The notes under the pieces were generated by a model. The model was not told where the DNA came from. It was given only the letters and a program-made list of their open reading frames with translations, and ran no database searches. DNA of 12,225 nt from a bacterium (GTDB taxonomy: Bacteria > Patescibacteriota > Minisyncoccia > UBA6257 > 2-01-FULL-56-20): NCBI GenBank assembly GCA_021813155.1, contig JAKALK010000023.1, positions 1 through 12,225 on the forward strand, given 5' to 3'. Shown in pieces: positions 1 to 6,312 of the stretch; within the stretch, counting starts at the first letter, position 1, and each line of letters begins with the position of its first letter. The position numbers were made by a program, and so were the translations under genes.

Positions 1-581
1 TCGAAGCTGGAGCGAGGGGTTTTGCGGCTTTTGGATACAGTCTCACTCAAGAGGATCGCGCAGTAATTTTAGGGCGCCATTCGTACGACTACACCAAAAT
101 TTTTCAGCAGCGATTGGGTTTTGAAAAATTAATAATCGAACCACTGCGACAAAAAATTAACGAAGAATACGACCGAATGTTCGGGTCGTTTATACGGCTC
201 AAGCCGGGAGTAAAGGAAATAATTGAATTTTTGAAAGCGAGAGGCGTGCAATTATCGATTGCGACTGGCAATGAGCTAAAGAACGTTAAGATATTTATTC
301 ATAAATTCGGATTTGAAGATGTTTTTGATTACTTCACGACATTTGAAGACGTAACCAGGCGTAAACCTGATCCAGAAGTTTATATAATTGCAAAAGAAAA
401 AACTGGGATCCCGACAGAACAAACAATAGCAATCGAAGATACAGAGATTGGCGTAGAGGCCGTTAAAGGAGCTGGGCTCGTCTGTGTAGCAATTCCAACT
501 GAAAACACAAAAGTTCATAATTTCTCTCGAGCGGATTATGTTTTTAACTCAATTCAGGAAGTAGAGAAGCTTTTTATATGA
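1..581 (+). CDS. HAD-family hydrolase, subfamily IA phosphatase (5' end outside window)
   Basis: Probable cytoplasmic phosphatase or phosphomutase of the haloacid dehalogenase superfamily; substrate not predictable. The frame is open from base 3 through the window edge, so the gene starts upstream and the nucleophile motif (DxDxT) is not visible. The visible part holds the end of the helical cap domain, then motif II (Thr in SIATGNELKN), motif III (Lys in RRKPDPEVY) and the acidic motif IV (IEDTEIGVEAVKGAG), in the right order and spacing. The residue after the Asp pair region is Thr instead of the usual Ser (EDT for EDS), which is tolerated in the family. A TTG at 114 could be read as a start, but it would remove cap-domain sequence that is clearly coding. 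The TGA stop overlaps the ATG of tsaD (ATGA), so the two genes are probably co-transcribed and translationally coupled. Confidence 0.85.
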   Translation, partial: EAGARGFAAFGYSLTQEDRAVILGRHSYDYTKIFQQRLGFEKLIIEPLRQKINEEYDRMFGSFIRLKPGVKEIIEFLKARGVQLSIATGNELKNVKIFIHKFGFEDVFDYFTTFEDVTRRKPDPEVYIIAKEKTGIPTEQTIAIEDTEIGVEAVKGAGLVCVAIPTENTKVHNFSRADYVFNSIQEVEKLFI

Positions 582-1648
582 AAAGACTGGTATTGGGTAT
601 TGAAACAAGTTGCGACGAGACTGGAATAGCTCTAGTGGAAGCCCATTCGGCAGGCTCAGGGCAAGCATTGGAGAGTGTTCGAGCGCCGAAGTTTAAGGTT
701 TTGAAAAATTTGGTAGCATCGCAGGTAAAAATTCACGAACCGTTTGGAGGAGTAGTACCGAACTTAGCGAAAAGAGAACACCAGAAAAATCTGCCGATAT
801 TATTCAAAAAAATTAGCGGAGAAGAAATAATAAAGAAAGTGGACCTAATTTCAGTGACGGTGGGACCAGGACTAGAACCAGCACTTTGGACAGGAATCAC
901 ATTTTCAAAAGAGCTTTCAAAAAAGCATAAAAAACCGCTTGTGGGAGCTAATCATCTTGAGGGGCATTTATACTCTTTTCTTCTACCAAAAAAAACCACG
1001 AGGCGTGAAAAGTTAGAGAGTAGACGAATTTTTCCGGCGGTGGCGCTTATAGTTAGCGGCGGGCATACAATTTTGCTTTTGGTGAAAGACTTTAAAACTT
1101 GGAAAAAACTCGGAGAAACGAGAGACGATGCAGTCGGCGAAGCGTACGACAAGGTGGCGCGACTTTTGCGATTCCCTTATCCCGGTGGACCTCAGATTGA
1201 AAAATTAGCCCTTCGACAGGTTCAGGGCAAACACCCGAACGGAACAATTGAGTTTCCTAGGCCGATGATGCACGACAAAAATTACGACTTCAGTTTTTCA
1301 GGATTGAAAACATCTGTTTTGTATTACTTGAGAGATCATCCAAAATACTCCCCTACTGATGTGGCGGCATCTTTTCAAGCGGCGGCGATAGAGGTATTGG
1401 TCAAAAAAACGATGCGGGCGGCGATAGAATTTGGAGTAAAGTCGGTTTTGCTTTCGGGTGGAGTGGCAGCAAATAAAACACTAAGAACGGCACTTAAGAA
1501 AGTAACGTCTAAAACGAAACTTAATTTTTGGGTTGCAGATCAAAAATATAACACCGACAATGCGGTAATGATTGCGGCTGCAGGGTATATGACGTATTTG
1601 CACAAGAAAAAATACCCTCTCCGAGCCAACGGAAACCTCGAAATATAG
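578..1648 (+). CDS. tsaD: tRNA N6-adenosine threonylcarbamoyltransferase TsaD
   Basis: Transfers the threonylcarbamoyl group from threonylcarbamoyl-AMP to A37 of ANN-decoding tRNAs (t6A), normally in a complex with TsaB and TsaE, which are not in this window. The 356 residues show the family landmarks in order: N-terminal GIETSCDETGIAL, a GPGLEPALWTG loop, the metal ligands H126 and H130 (HLEGH), VSGGHT, DDAVGEAYDKVARLL, FSFSGLKTSV, LSGGVAANKTLR, and the C-terminal metal-ligand Asp D327 in NTDNAVMIAA. The ATG overlaps the upstream HAD stop by 4 bases. It is slightly longer than most bacterial TsaD proteins (about 335-345), and the excess is explained by two short insertions made by a dispersed repeat: residues about 23-30 (HSAGSGQA) and about 212-218 (LRQVQGK). 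Both fall away from the catalytic motifs, so the enzyme is probably functional. Confidence 0.96.
   Translation: MKRLVLGIETSCDETGIALVEAHSAGSGQALESVRAPKFKVLKNLVASQVKIHEPFGGVVPNLAKREHQKNLPILFKKISGEEIIKKVDLISVTVGPGLEPALWTGITFSKELSKKHKKPLVGANHLEGHLYSFLLPKKTTRREKLESRRIFPAVALIVSGGHTILLLVKDFKTWKKLGETRDDAVGEAYDKVARLLRFPYPGGPQIEKLALRQVQGKHPNGTIEFPRPMMHDKNYDFSFSGLKTSVLYYLRDHPKYSPTDVAASFQAAAIEVLVKKTMRAAIEFGVKSVLLSGGVAANKTLRTALKKVTSKTKLNFWVADQKYNTDNAVMIAAAGYMTYLHKKKYPLRANGNLEI
645..667 (+). repeat. Short dispersed repeat, copy 1, inside tsaD
   Basis: This 23-base unit contains the core ggctcagggcaagca and matches the unit at 1211-1233 in 19 of 23 positions by hand alignment. It is translated as HSAGSGQA at a place where TsaD homologues have no such residues. 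Similar strings of the kind cttcgacaggctcagggca recur in many uncultivated-bacterial genomes (recollection, not searched here). Confidence 0.6.
1211..1233 (+). repeat. Short dispersed repeat, copy 2, inside tsaD
   Basis: Second copy, with the core cttcgacaggttcagggc. It is read in a different codon phase from copy 1 and gives LRQVQGK between the GGPQIEKLA and FPRPM blocks of TsaD. The different phase shows that the DNA unit, not a peptide motif, is what is shared. Confidence 0.6.
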
Positions 1649-1651
1649 CCC

Positions 1652-1679
1652 TTGATTTTATAAAAAGTAGTCTTATCAT
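1652..1679 (+). promoter_or_regulatory. Candidate promoter for the structured RNA / valS leader
   Basis: TTGATT (1652-1657) and TATCAT (1674-1679) are separated by 16 bases and begin 4 bases after the tsaD stop. Transcription would start near 1686, just before the first hairpin of the structured RNA. Confidence 0.45.
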
Positions 1680-1686
1680 AAGTTTT

Positions 1687-1953
1687 AGTAGGAAGCGACT
1701 TATGTTCGGTGGAGGGAAAACCGAGCTGCTTCCTTTCGGGGCAGTCCCGTAGTTGTATCTTCATCGGGGATACGGGACTGCTAAAGAAAAATGGGCTGTT
1801 AAGAGTTAGGCTGCGAAAATGTCGACATGACCTAGCGGGGATTGTACGCAAGAAGCAGTCTTGGCTCTTTCGACCCTTTGGGATCCTATTGCTGCAGGGA
1901 TCCCGAAACACACCGCCGAGTGTCTTAGAGGATGACACTCTGGCGGTTTTTTT
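1687..1953 (+). ncRNA. Structured RNA of unknown class upstream of valS
   Basis: No protein-like reading frame covers this stretch, but it folds strongly. Hairpin 1 pairs AGGAAGC (1690-1696) with GCTTCCT (1728-1734) and contains an inner stem TCGGT (1706-1710) / ACCGA (1720-1724). Hairpin 2 is a perfect 11-bp stem, GCAGTCCCGTA (1741-1751) with TACGGGACTGC (1771-1781). Hairpin 3 pairs 1877-1886 with 1898-1907 around a GGGATCC core. The 3' end is a strong intrinsic terminator (1912-1953). The right arm of hairpin 2 can also pair with GCAGTCT at 1855-1861, so an alternative fold exists. It could be a stand-alone small RNA or a cis-acting leader (attenuator) of valS, which starts 43 bases later. 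I do not see the T-box, tmRNA, RNase P, SRP or 6S hallmark sequences. Ends are approximate. Confidence 0.6.
1912..1953 (+). terminator. Strong intrinsic terminator
   Basis: ACCGCC plus GAGTGTC (1912-1924) pairs with GACACTC (1934-1940) and GGCGGT (1942-1947), 13 bp with one bulged T, over a 9-base loop. It is followed by a run of seven T (1947-1953). It ends the structured RNA before valS. Confidence 0.9.
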
Positions 1954-1996
1954 GTGCGCCTAGAATTAAGCCTTGAAATCCAATAGAATGGAGTAA

Positions 1997-4678
1997 ATGA
2001 CAAAGGATTTAGAGCCGCGATATGATCATGCGGAAATGGAGGAAAGAATTTATAAACTCTGGGAAAAATCGGGGTTTTTTAATCCGGATAATTTAAAACT
2101 GCCGAGGGGCGCCAAACCGTTTACGATTATGATGCCGCCGAATAATGCCAATGGCCTGCTTCATATGGGGCACGCGGTGGGACTGACTTTGCAGGATATT
2201 CTGATTCGATTTTGGCGGATGCGAGGCAGGAAAACGCTTTGGCTGCCCGGGGCGGATCACGCGGGGTTTGAAACCCAGGTGGTTTTTGACAAAAAACTAG
2301 ATAAAGAGGGGCGGAATAGATTTGCGATGGGGCGAGAAGAACTTTATAAGGAGATTTGGGATTTTACACAGGAGAATAAGAAAAAAATGTACGAGCAAAC
2401 CAAGAAACTCGGTGCGTCTTGTGATTGGTCGCGGGAAACTTTCACACTGGATCCGAAAATTATTGAAACGGTTTATGAAACGTTTGAGAAGCTCTATAAA
2501 GACGGCCTGGTTTACCGAGACTTAAAAGTAATCAATTGGTGCCCGAAACACCGGACGGCACTTTCAGATTTGGAGGTGAAGTATGTCGAGAGAGAAGATC
2601 CTCTCTATTACATAAAATACGGACCTTTAACTTTAGCGACCGTTCGCCCAGAGACAAAGTTCGGCGATACCGCTCTAGCGGTGAATCCTAAAGATAAACG
2701 CTACGCAAAATACATTGGCAAAGAAATCGAGGCAAAAGGGATTTTGGGGCCATTAAAATTTAAAGTCGTGGGCGACGAAGCGGTGGATCCGAAATTCGGC
2801 ACGGGGGTAGTGAAAGTGACTCCGGCGCACGACGCGACTGATTTTGAAATCTGGCAGAGGCACAAAAAAGAAATTCCTGGGCCGAAAATTATTATTGACG
2901 AGGCGGGGAAATTAACCGGCGAAGTTGGAGAATTTAAAGGGTTGAAGGTGGCCGAAGCACGGGAGAAAATAGCCGCCAAGATGCAGGAATTTGGAATTTT
3001 AGAAAAAGTGGAGGCGAACTATAAACACCAGATAGCGACTTGTTATAAGTGCGGGAATACGCTTGAACCACTCCCCCGTCCGCAGTGGTTCGTAAAAATG
3101 AAACCACTTGCCGAGCCGGCGATGAAAGCGGTAAAGACGGGAAAAGTAAAAATCCACCCGAAACGATCGGAGAAAGTTTATTGGCACTGGTTGAAAAATA
3201 TCCGAGACTGGAATATTTCCCGGCAGATTGTTTGGGGCATTAGAATCCCGGCGTGGTTTTGTTTGAAATGCGGAGATGTGAAAATAAACCTAAAAGTGAA
3301 GTCTAAGTGGTTTTTGGTGAGGCATGGAGAAACAGATTCAAACAAAAATTTAATAATAGACGGAGGAGGTGAAATGAATGCACCTTTAAATGAGACCGGC
3401 ATAAACCAGGCTAAGGAAGCAGCACGTTCATTGAAAGATTTAGGGATTGATTTGATAATAAGTTCAGATTTATTAAGAGCTAAGCAAACGGCGGAAATAA
3501 TTTCTAAAGAAATAGGCGCGGAAATTGTTTTTGATAATGCGTTTAGGGAAAGACATTGGGGAGAGCTTGAAGGGAAAACTTTCGAGGAAGCGGAGGGGCT
3601 TTTTACTAATCCAAGTGATTGGTATAAAGATGAGAACTTAAAACCAGATAAAGGAGAGAGCTGGGGAGAGGTAGAGAATAGGGTCCGGGAAGCATTTAAA
3701 ATTCATAGAAATAACCATCATCATAAAAATATCGTCATTATTTCTCATGGAGGAACGTTGAGGATGCTTAAAAAAATAATTAAGGATGTGACTCACGAAG
3801 AAATAATGAATGGGCCGAGATTAAGAAACGCAGGAGTGATTGGTTTGGATATCGCCAAAAAATGCGAAAAGTGCGGCGGGGATTTATATGAACAAGACCC
3901 GGATGTTTTTGATACGTGGTTTTCGTCGGGGCAGTGGCCATTTGCTACGTTAATGAAAAACCCTAAAGATTTTAAGACTTATTATCCGACGGATGTGATG
4001 GAGACGGGATACGATATTTTGTTTTTCTGGGTGGCAAGGATGGTGATGCTTGGACTATACCGCACCGGCAAGGTGCCATTTAAAGATGTTTATCTGCACG
4101 GATTGGTGCGCGACAAAGATAGGCAGAAAATGTCGAAATCAAAAGGAAATGTGATTGATCCGTTGGGCGTGGCAGACACTTACGGTACGGATGCGGTCAG
4201 AATGGCTCTTATTGTGGGAAATACTGCTGGCAACGACATCGTAATTTCAGAAGATAAAATCAGGGGATATAGAAATTTTGCCACGAAGATTTGGAATGCG
4301 TCACGGTTTATTTTGATGAATCATAAGACAGAGTTTTTGAAGATTAAGCCAAAATTTACCGCAGCGGACAAGAAACATCTAGTTGAGCTTAAAAAAATCA
4401 AAACTCGAGTGACGAAACACTTGGAAAAATTTGAATTCCATTTAGCAGGCGAGGTTTTGTATCACTATTTCTGGCACACTTTTGCGGATAAGATTATTGA
4501 ACAATCAAAGAAGCGACTCGCAAGCGAGAATGCGGCAGAAGCGGCGGTGGCTTACGCGGTACTAGAGGAAATTTTACTTGAGTCATTAAAGATGCTCCAT
4601 CCTTTTATGCCTTACGTGACCGAGGAAATTTATCAGAAATTTCGGCCGAATGAGTTACTAATGGTTCAGGAATGGTAA
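1997..4678 (+). CDS. valS: Valyl-tRNA synthetase with an inserted histidine-phosphatase domain
   Basis: Charges tRNA-Val with valine in the cytoplasm. Class I signatures are intact: H56-M-G-H59 (HIGH), the editing-domain loop with TVRPET (T215-T220), GTGVVKVTPAHDATDFE, and K711-M-S-K-S715 (KMSKS). A zinc-type pair CYKCG precedes RPQWFVKM, as in many ValRS. The usual second ribbon is split: C422-x-x-C425 and C623-x-x-C626 are about 200 residues apart instead of roughly 15, because a phosphoglycerate-mutase-like domain lies between them. The protein stops shortly after the anticodon-binding helices (MLHPFMPYVTEEIYQ, then MVQEW), so the rest of that domain and the C-terminal coiled-coil arm are absent. 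Without the insert the enzyme is only about 710 residues. The ATG has GGAG only 3 bases upstream; a TAGAAT at 1984-1989 would put the transcription start at or next to the ATG. Confidence 0.96.
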   Translation: MTKDLEPRYDHAEMEERIYKLWEKSGFFNPDNLKLPRGAKPFTIMMPPNNANGLLHMGHAVGLTLQDILIRFWRMRGRKTLWLPGADHAGFETQVVFDKKLDKEGRNRFAMGREELYKEIWDFTQENKKKMYEQTKKLGASCDWSRETFTLDPKIIETVYETFEKLYKDGLVYRDLKVINWCPKHRTALSDLEVKYVEREDPLYYIKYGPLTLATVRPETKFGDTALAVNPKDKRYAKYIGKEIEAKGILGPLKFKVVGDEAVDPKFGTGVVKVTPAHDATDFEIWQRHKKEIPGPKIIIDEAGKLTGEVGEFKGLKVAEAREKIAAKMQEFGILEKVEANYKHQIATCYKCGNTLEPLPRPQWFVKMKPLAEPAMKAVKTGKVKIHPKRSEKVYWHWLKNIRDWNISRQIVWGIRIPAWFCLKCGDVKINLKVKSKWFLVRHGETDSNKNLIIDGGGEMNAPLNETGINQAKEAARSLKDLGIDLIISSDLLRAKQTAEIISKEIGAEIVFDNAFRERHWGELEGKTFEEAEGLFTNPSDWYKDENLKPDKGESWGEVENRVREAFKIHRNNHHHKNIVIISHGGTLRMLKKIIKDVTHEEIMNGPRLRNAGVIGLDIAKKCEKCGGDLYEQDPDVFDTWFSSGQWPFATLMKNPKDFKTYYPTDVMETGYDILFFWVARMVMLGLYRTGKVPFKDVYLHGLVRDKDRQKMSKSKGNVIDPLGVADTYGTDAVRMALIVGNTAGNDIVISEDKIRGYRNFATKIWNASRFILMNHKTEFLKIKPKFTAADKKHLVELKKIKTRVTKHLEKFEFHLAGEVLYHYFWHTFADKIIEQSKKRLASENAAEAAVAYAVLEEILLESLKMLHPFMPYVTEEIYQKFRPNELLMVQEW
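3305..3850 (+). other. Histidine-phosphatase (phosphoglycerate-mutase-like) domain inside ValRS
   Basis: Residues about 437-618 of ValRS form a full histidine-phosphatase fold. The catalytic set is complete: the phospho-acceptor block R442-H443-G444-E445, the second arginine R494 in SSDLLRAKQTAE, the acid E518 in RERHWGELEG, and the second histidine H584 in IVIISHGGTLRML. That pattern matches active acid phosphatases and mutases of the family (CobC/GpmB-like), not a decayed relic. It is in frame and has no start or stop of its own. Hand-counted GC over 3301-3840 is about 38 percent, against about 45 percent in the 240 bases on either side, consistent with separate origin. Substrate unknown. 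Confidence 0.92.
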
Positions 4679-4683
4679 TACGT

Positions 4684-4689
4684 TATAAT
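4684..4689 (+). promoter_or_regulatory. -10 element for the PrsW gene
   Basis: Perfect TATAAT, 6 bases after the valS stop and 8 bases before the next ATG. The implied transcription start (about 4696-4698) falls on the start codon, which would give a leaderless mRNA. No good -35 hexamer is visible at 17 bases. Confidence 0.5.
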
Positions 4690-4697
4690 TCGTTCAA

Positions 4698-5426
4698 ATG
4701 ACTCTGCTTGCGATTATTTTAGGACTTTTACCTGGATTTGCCTGGATTGTGTTTTATTTAAAAGAGGATTTGCACCCGGAGCCGAGGAAGTTAATTATTT
4801 ACGTTTTCACTGCTGGGATTTTGGTAACGCTAGTGGCCTATTTAGCCCAGTGTTTATCTTTCACTAATTTATTTCCTTTCAAGTCATGCAATGTAAGTCT
4901 AGATCGGGCAGTCGGCAGCTTATCTCTTATTCAAGGAATAATAATGGTGACATTACTTGCATTTATAGAGGAGGTGCTAAAATTTGGAGCGGCTTATTTG
5001 GCAGTACATCGAAATGCAAACTTCGACGAGCCGGTGGATGCCATGATTTATATGGTAGTTGCGGCACTCGGGTTTGCCACGGTAGAAAATTTCGCAATTG
5101 CACAACAAATCCTTAGCCAAGATGCCTGGAGTAATATCGGAGGTTTAGGCAGCGCCTTAAAGGCAATATCCTTAAGGTTTGTAGGAGCAACTTTACTTCA
5201 TGCCCTAGCTTCTGGAATAGTCGGCTATTATTGGGCTCAAAGCATTCGTCGCTTCGAAGCTAAGAGGTATCTATTTACAGGGATTATTATAGCCACTGTG
5301 TTGCATGCGCTTTTTAATTATCTTATAATTACGTTTGACGATAGAATTTATACGGTTGTTCTCTTGGTAGCAGTAGGGTTTTTAGTGATAGCAGATTTTG
5401 AAAAATTAAAAACAAGGTCATTATAA
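4698..5426 (+). CDS. PrsW-family intramembrane metalloprotease
   Basis: Polytopic membrane protein of 242 residues with about seven hydrophobic helices. It carries the PrsW (peptidase family M82) motifs: E91-E92-V-L-K in a membrane helix, the D110-E-P-V-D-A-M-I-Y block, G-F-A-T-V-E130-N, H168-A in the next helix and L-H203-A-L-F-N near the end. In Bacillus, PrsW makes the first cut in the anti-sigma factor RsiW. No anti-sigma or ECF sigma gene is in this window, so its target here is unknown. The family relates to the CPBP/Abi proteases. The start is the ATG directly behind a TATAAT; no Shine-Dalgarno sequence is present. It is followed by hsp20 on the same strand, with a promoter overlapping its 3' end. 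Confidence 0.85.
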   Translation: MTLLAIILGLLPGFAWIVFYLKEDLHPEPRKLIIYVFTAGILVTLVAYLAQCLSFTNLFPFKSCNVSLDRAVGSLSLIQGIIMVTLLAFIEEVLKFGAAYLAVHRNANFDEPVDAMIYMVVAALGFATVENFAIAQQILSQDAWSNIGGLGSALKAISLRFVGATLLHALASGIVGYYWAQSIRRFEAKRYLFTGIIIATVLHALFNYLIITFDDRIYTVVLLVAVGFLVIADFEKLKTRSL

Positions 5427-5427
5427 A
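5398..5427 (+). promoter_or_regulatory. Candidate promoter for hsp20
   Basis: TTGAAA (5398-5403), 18-base spacer, TATAAA (5422-5427), overlapping the last codons of the PrsW gene. Transcription would begin near 5434, leaving a leader of about 40 bases before the hsp20 ATG. Confidence 0.55.
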
Positions 5428-5432
5428 TTATT

Positions 5433-5460
5433 CAAGACAAGCACAAAACAAAGAGTCTTG
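5433..5460 (+). promoter_or_regulatory. Inverted repeat in the hsp20 leader
   Basis: CAAGAC (5433-5438) and GTCTTG (5455-5460) are separated by 16 bases and lie at the predicted transcription start of hsp20. It could be an operator or a 5' hairpin. It is not the CIRCE sequence of HrcA. There is no T run, so it is not a clear terminator. Confidence 0.35.
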
Positions 5461-5474
5461 GATTTAAAAATAAA

Positions 5475-5945
5475 ATGGAGAATACAGAGGAAAAGTTTTT
5501 TGAAGACAAAGAAGAGATGGATGAGCCAGAAGTTGATTTGGCAAAAGCGAGTACGGTTGCTGGGCGAGCAACAAGGTTTAGTCTTAAGAAAGTACTAGAT
5601 GACGAATCTGAGCCAGAAGGGCAACTGACCATCGACGTTTATCAAACTCCAACTGAAATAGTGATTGAGTCGGCAGTAGCCGGAGTAGGCCCAGAGGATT
5701 TAGATATAAACGTTACGACAGATTCAGTAACTATTATCGGCCGCCGAAGGAGAGAAAAACAGGTAAAGGACGAGGATTATATTTACCAAGAGTGTTACTG
5801 GGGAAAGTTTTCAAGATCAATCATCCTTCCCCAGGAAGTGGATCCAGAGGAGTCCAAAGTAACCTTTAAGAACGGAATTTTATCAGTCCATCTGCCTAAG
5901 TTGAACAGGAAAAAATCTAAGAAGCTCAAAATAAAAGCGGAGTAG
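5475..5945 (+). CDS. Small heat-shock protein, Hsp20/alpha-crystallin family
   Basis: ATP-independent holdase that binds unfolding proteins in the cytoplasm, usually as a large oligomer. The 156 residues consist of an acidic N-terminal arm (1-50, rich in Glu and Asp), the alpha-crystallin domain (about 51-143), and a short Lys-rich tail. Family marks are LTIDVYQTPTEIVIESAVAG, the DLDINVTTDSVTIIGRR strand pair, the YWGKFSRSIILPQEVDPE block and the conserved FKNGILSVHLPK. A clear C-terminal I-x-I oligomerisation motif is not visible; the tail ends LKIKAE. It has its own promoter-like sequence and a leader inverted repeat; no Shine-Dalgarno sequence precedes the ATG. Confidence 0.93.
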   Translation: MENTEEKFFEDKEEMDEPEVDLAKASTVAGRATRFSLKKVLDDESEPEGQLTIDVYQTPTEIVIESAVAGVGPEDLDINVTTDSVTIIGRRRREKQVKDEDYIYQECYWGKFSRSIILPQEVDPEESKVTFKNGILSVHLPKLNRKKSKKLKIKAE

Positions 5946-5993
5946 GACACGGTTGGCTAAGATGTGGGTCTGATAGAGTTCTAAAAGAAACCC

Positions 5994-6022
5994 TTGATTA
6001 AGTTCTAGTAATTTGCTAAATT
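5994..6022 (+). promoter_or_regulatory. Candidate rpmB promoter
   Basis: TTGATT (5994-5999), 17-base spacer, TAAATT (6017-6022). The predicted start near 6029 leaves about 15 bases of leader. A second -10-like TAAAAT at 6032-6037 lies 6 bases from the ATG. The promoter spans the 5998-6034 palindrome. Confidence 0.45.
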
Positions 6023-6034
6023 ACTAGAACTTAA
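5998..6034. repeat. Perfect 17-bp inverted repeat with 3-base loop
   Basis: TTAAGTTCTAGTAATTT (5998-6014) is followed by GCT and then its exact reverse complement (6018-6034). It lies over the rpmB promoter and between hsp20 and rpmB. It could be an operator, or a terminator-like hairpin for hsp20, although no clean T run follows. Confidence 0.8.
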
Positions 6035-6043
6035 AATATTACT

Positions 6044-6229
6044 ATGAGACAGTGTGCAATTTGCGGAAAGGGATCAGCGATTATGGGGAAGCGAAAGCTA
6101 CTTCGTGGTCACTATAACCCCGTTAACCGTTCCAGAAAATATCCTAATTTGCAGAAGGTAAAACTACCAACGGGGAGACGCGTGCTGGCTTGTGTGAGGT
6201 GTATAAAAAACCTTAGCCGAAAGGGCTAA
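6044..6229 (+). CDS. rpmB: 50S ribosomal protein L28
   Basis: Structural protein of the large subunit near the E site. The 61 residues match bacterial L28: MRQCAICGKG at the start, NLQKVKLPTGRRVLACVRCIK near the end. Two Cys-x-x-Cys pairs (CAIC and CVRC) mark the zinc-binding form. It stands alone here, not with rpmG, and has its own promoter region with a long palindrome. The TAA stop lies inside the right arm of a terminator hairpin. No Shine-Dalgarno sequence is seen. Confidence 0.93.
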   Translation: MRQCAICGKGSAIMGKRKLLRGHYNPVNRSRKYPNLQKVKLPTGRRVLACVRCIKNLSRKG

Positions 6230-6239
6230 TTTCGTTTTT
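6213..6239 (+). terminator. Intrinsic terminator overlapping the rpmB stop
   Basis: TTAGCC (6213-6218) and GGCTAA (6224-6229) flank a GAAAG loop and are followed by the T-rich stretch TTTCGTTTTT. The rpmB stop codon is the last three bases of the right arm. Confidence 0.7.
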
Positions 6240-6269
6240 GTCTCGCTTTGCGTAATAATAAATGGAGGC

Positions 6270-6296
6270 TTGTTTCTCCTGTTTTTTAAGTAAAAT
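6270..6296 (+). promoter_or_regulatory. Weak candidate promoter for tRNA-Pro
   Basis: TTGTTT (6270-6275) and TAAAAT (6291-6296), with a short 15-base spacer, lie 16 bases before the tRNA. The position fits a tRNA promoter, but the spacing is poor. Confidence 0.3.
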
Positions 6297-6312
6297 CCTC
6301 CTGTATTTCTAA

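Noticed and set aside
114..116. TTG start for the HAD gene
   Set aside because: The frame continues upstream to base 3 with residues that fit the cap domain, so the gene is truncated by the window edge.
1687..1953. T-box leader controlling valS
   Set aside because: Position fits, but the conserved T-box sequence of the antiterminator (AGGGTGGNACCGCG) is absent, and the terminator arm does not offer a bulge matching the tRNA-Val end.
1687..1953. tmRNA, RNase P RNA, SRP RNA or 6S RNA
   Set aside because: There is no tRNA-like end with a T-arm and CCA, no GAGGAAAGTCC-type RNase P core, no GGAAGGAAGCAGCC-type SRP tip, and three separate hairpins instead of the single long 6S rod.
1709..1963. 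Small protein of 84 residues on the plus strand
   Set aside because: It is read across perfect RNA stems and into the terminator, has no family features, and its composition looks like translated structure.
3305..3850. Intein in ValRS
   Set aside because: No splice-junction Cys/Ser start or His-Asn end is present, and the inserted sequence is clearly a histidine phosphatase.
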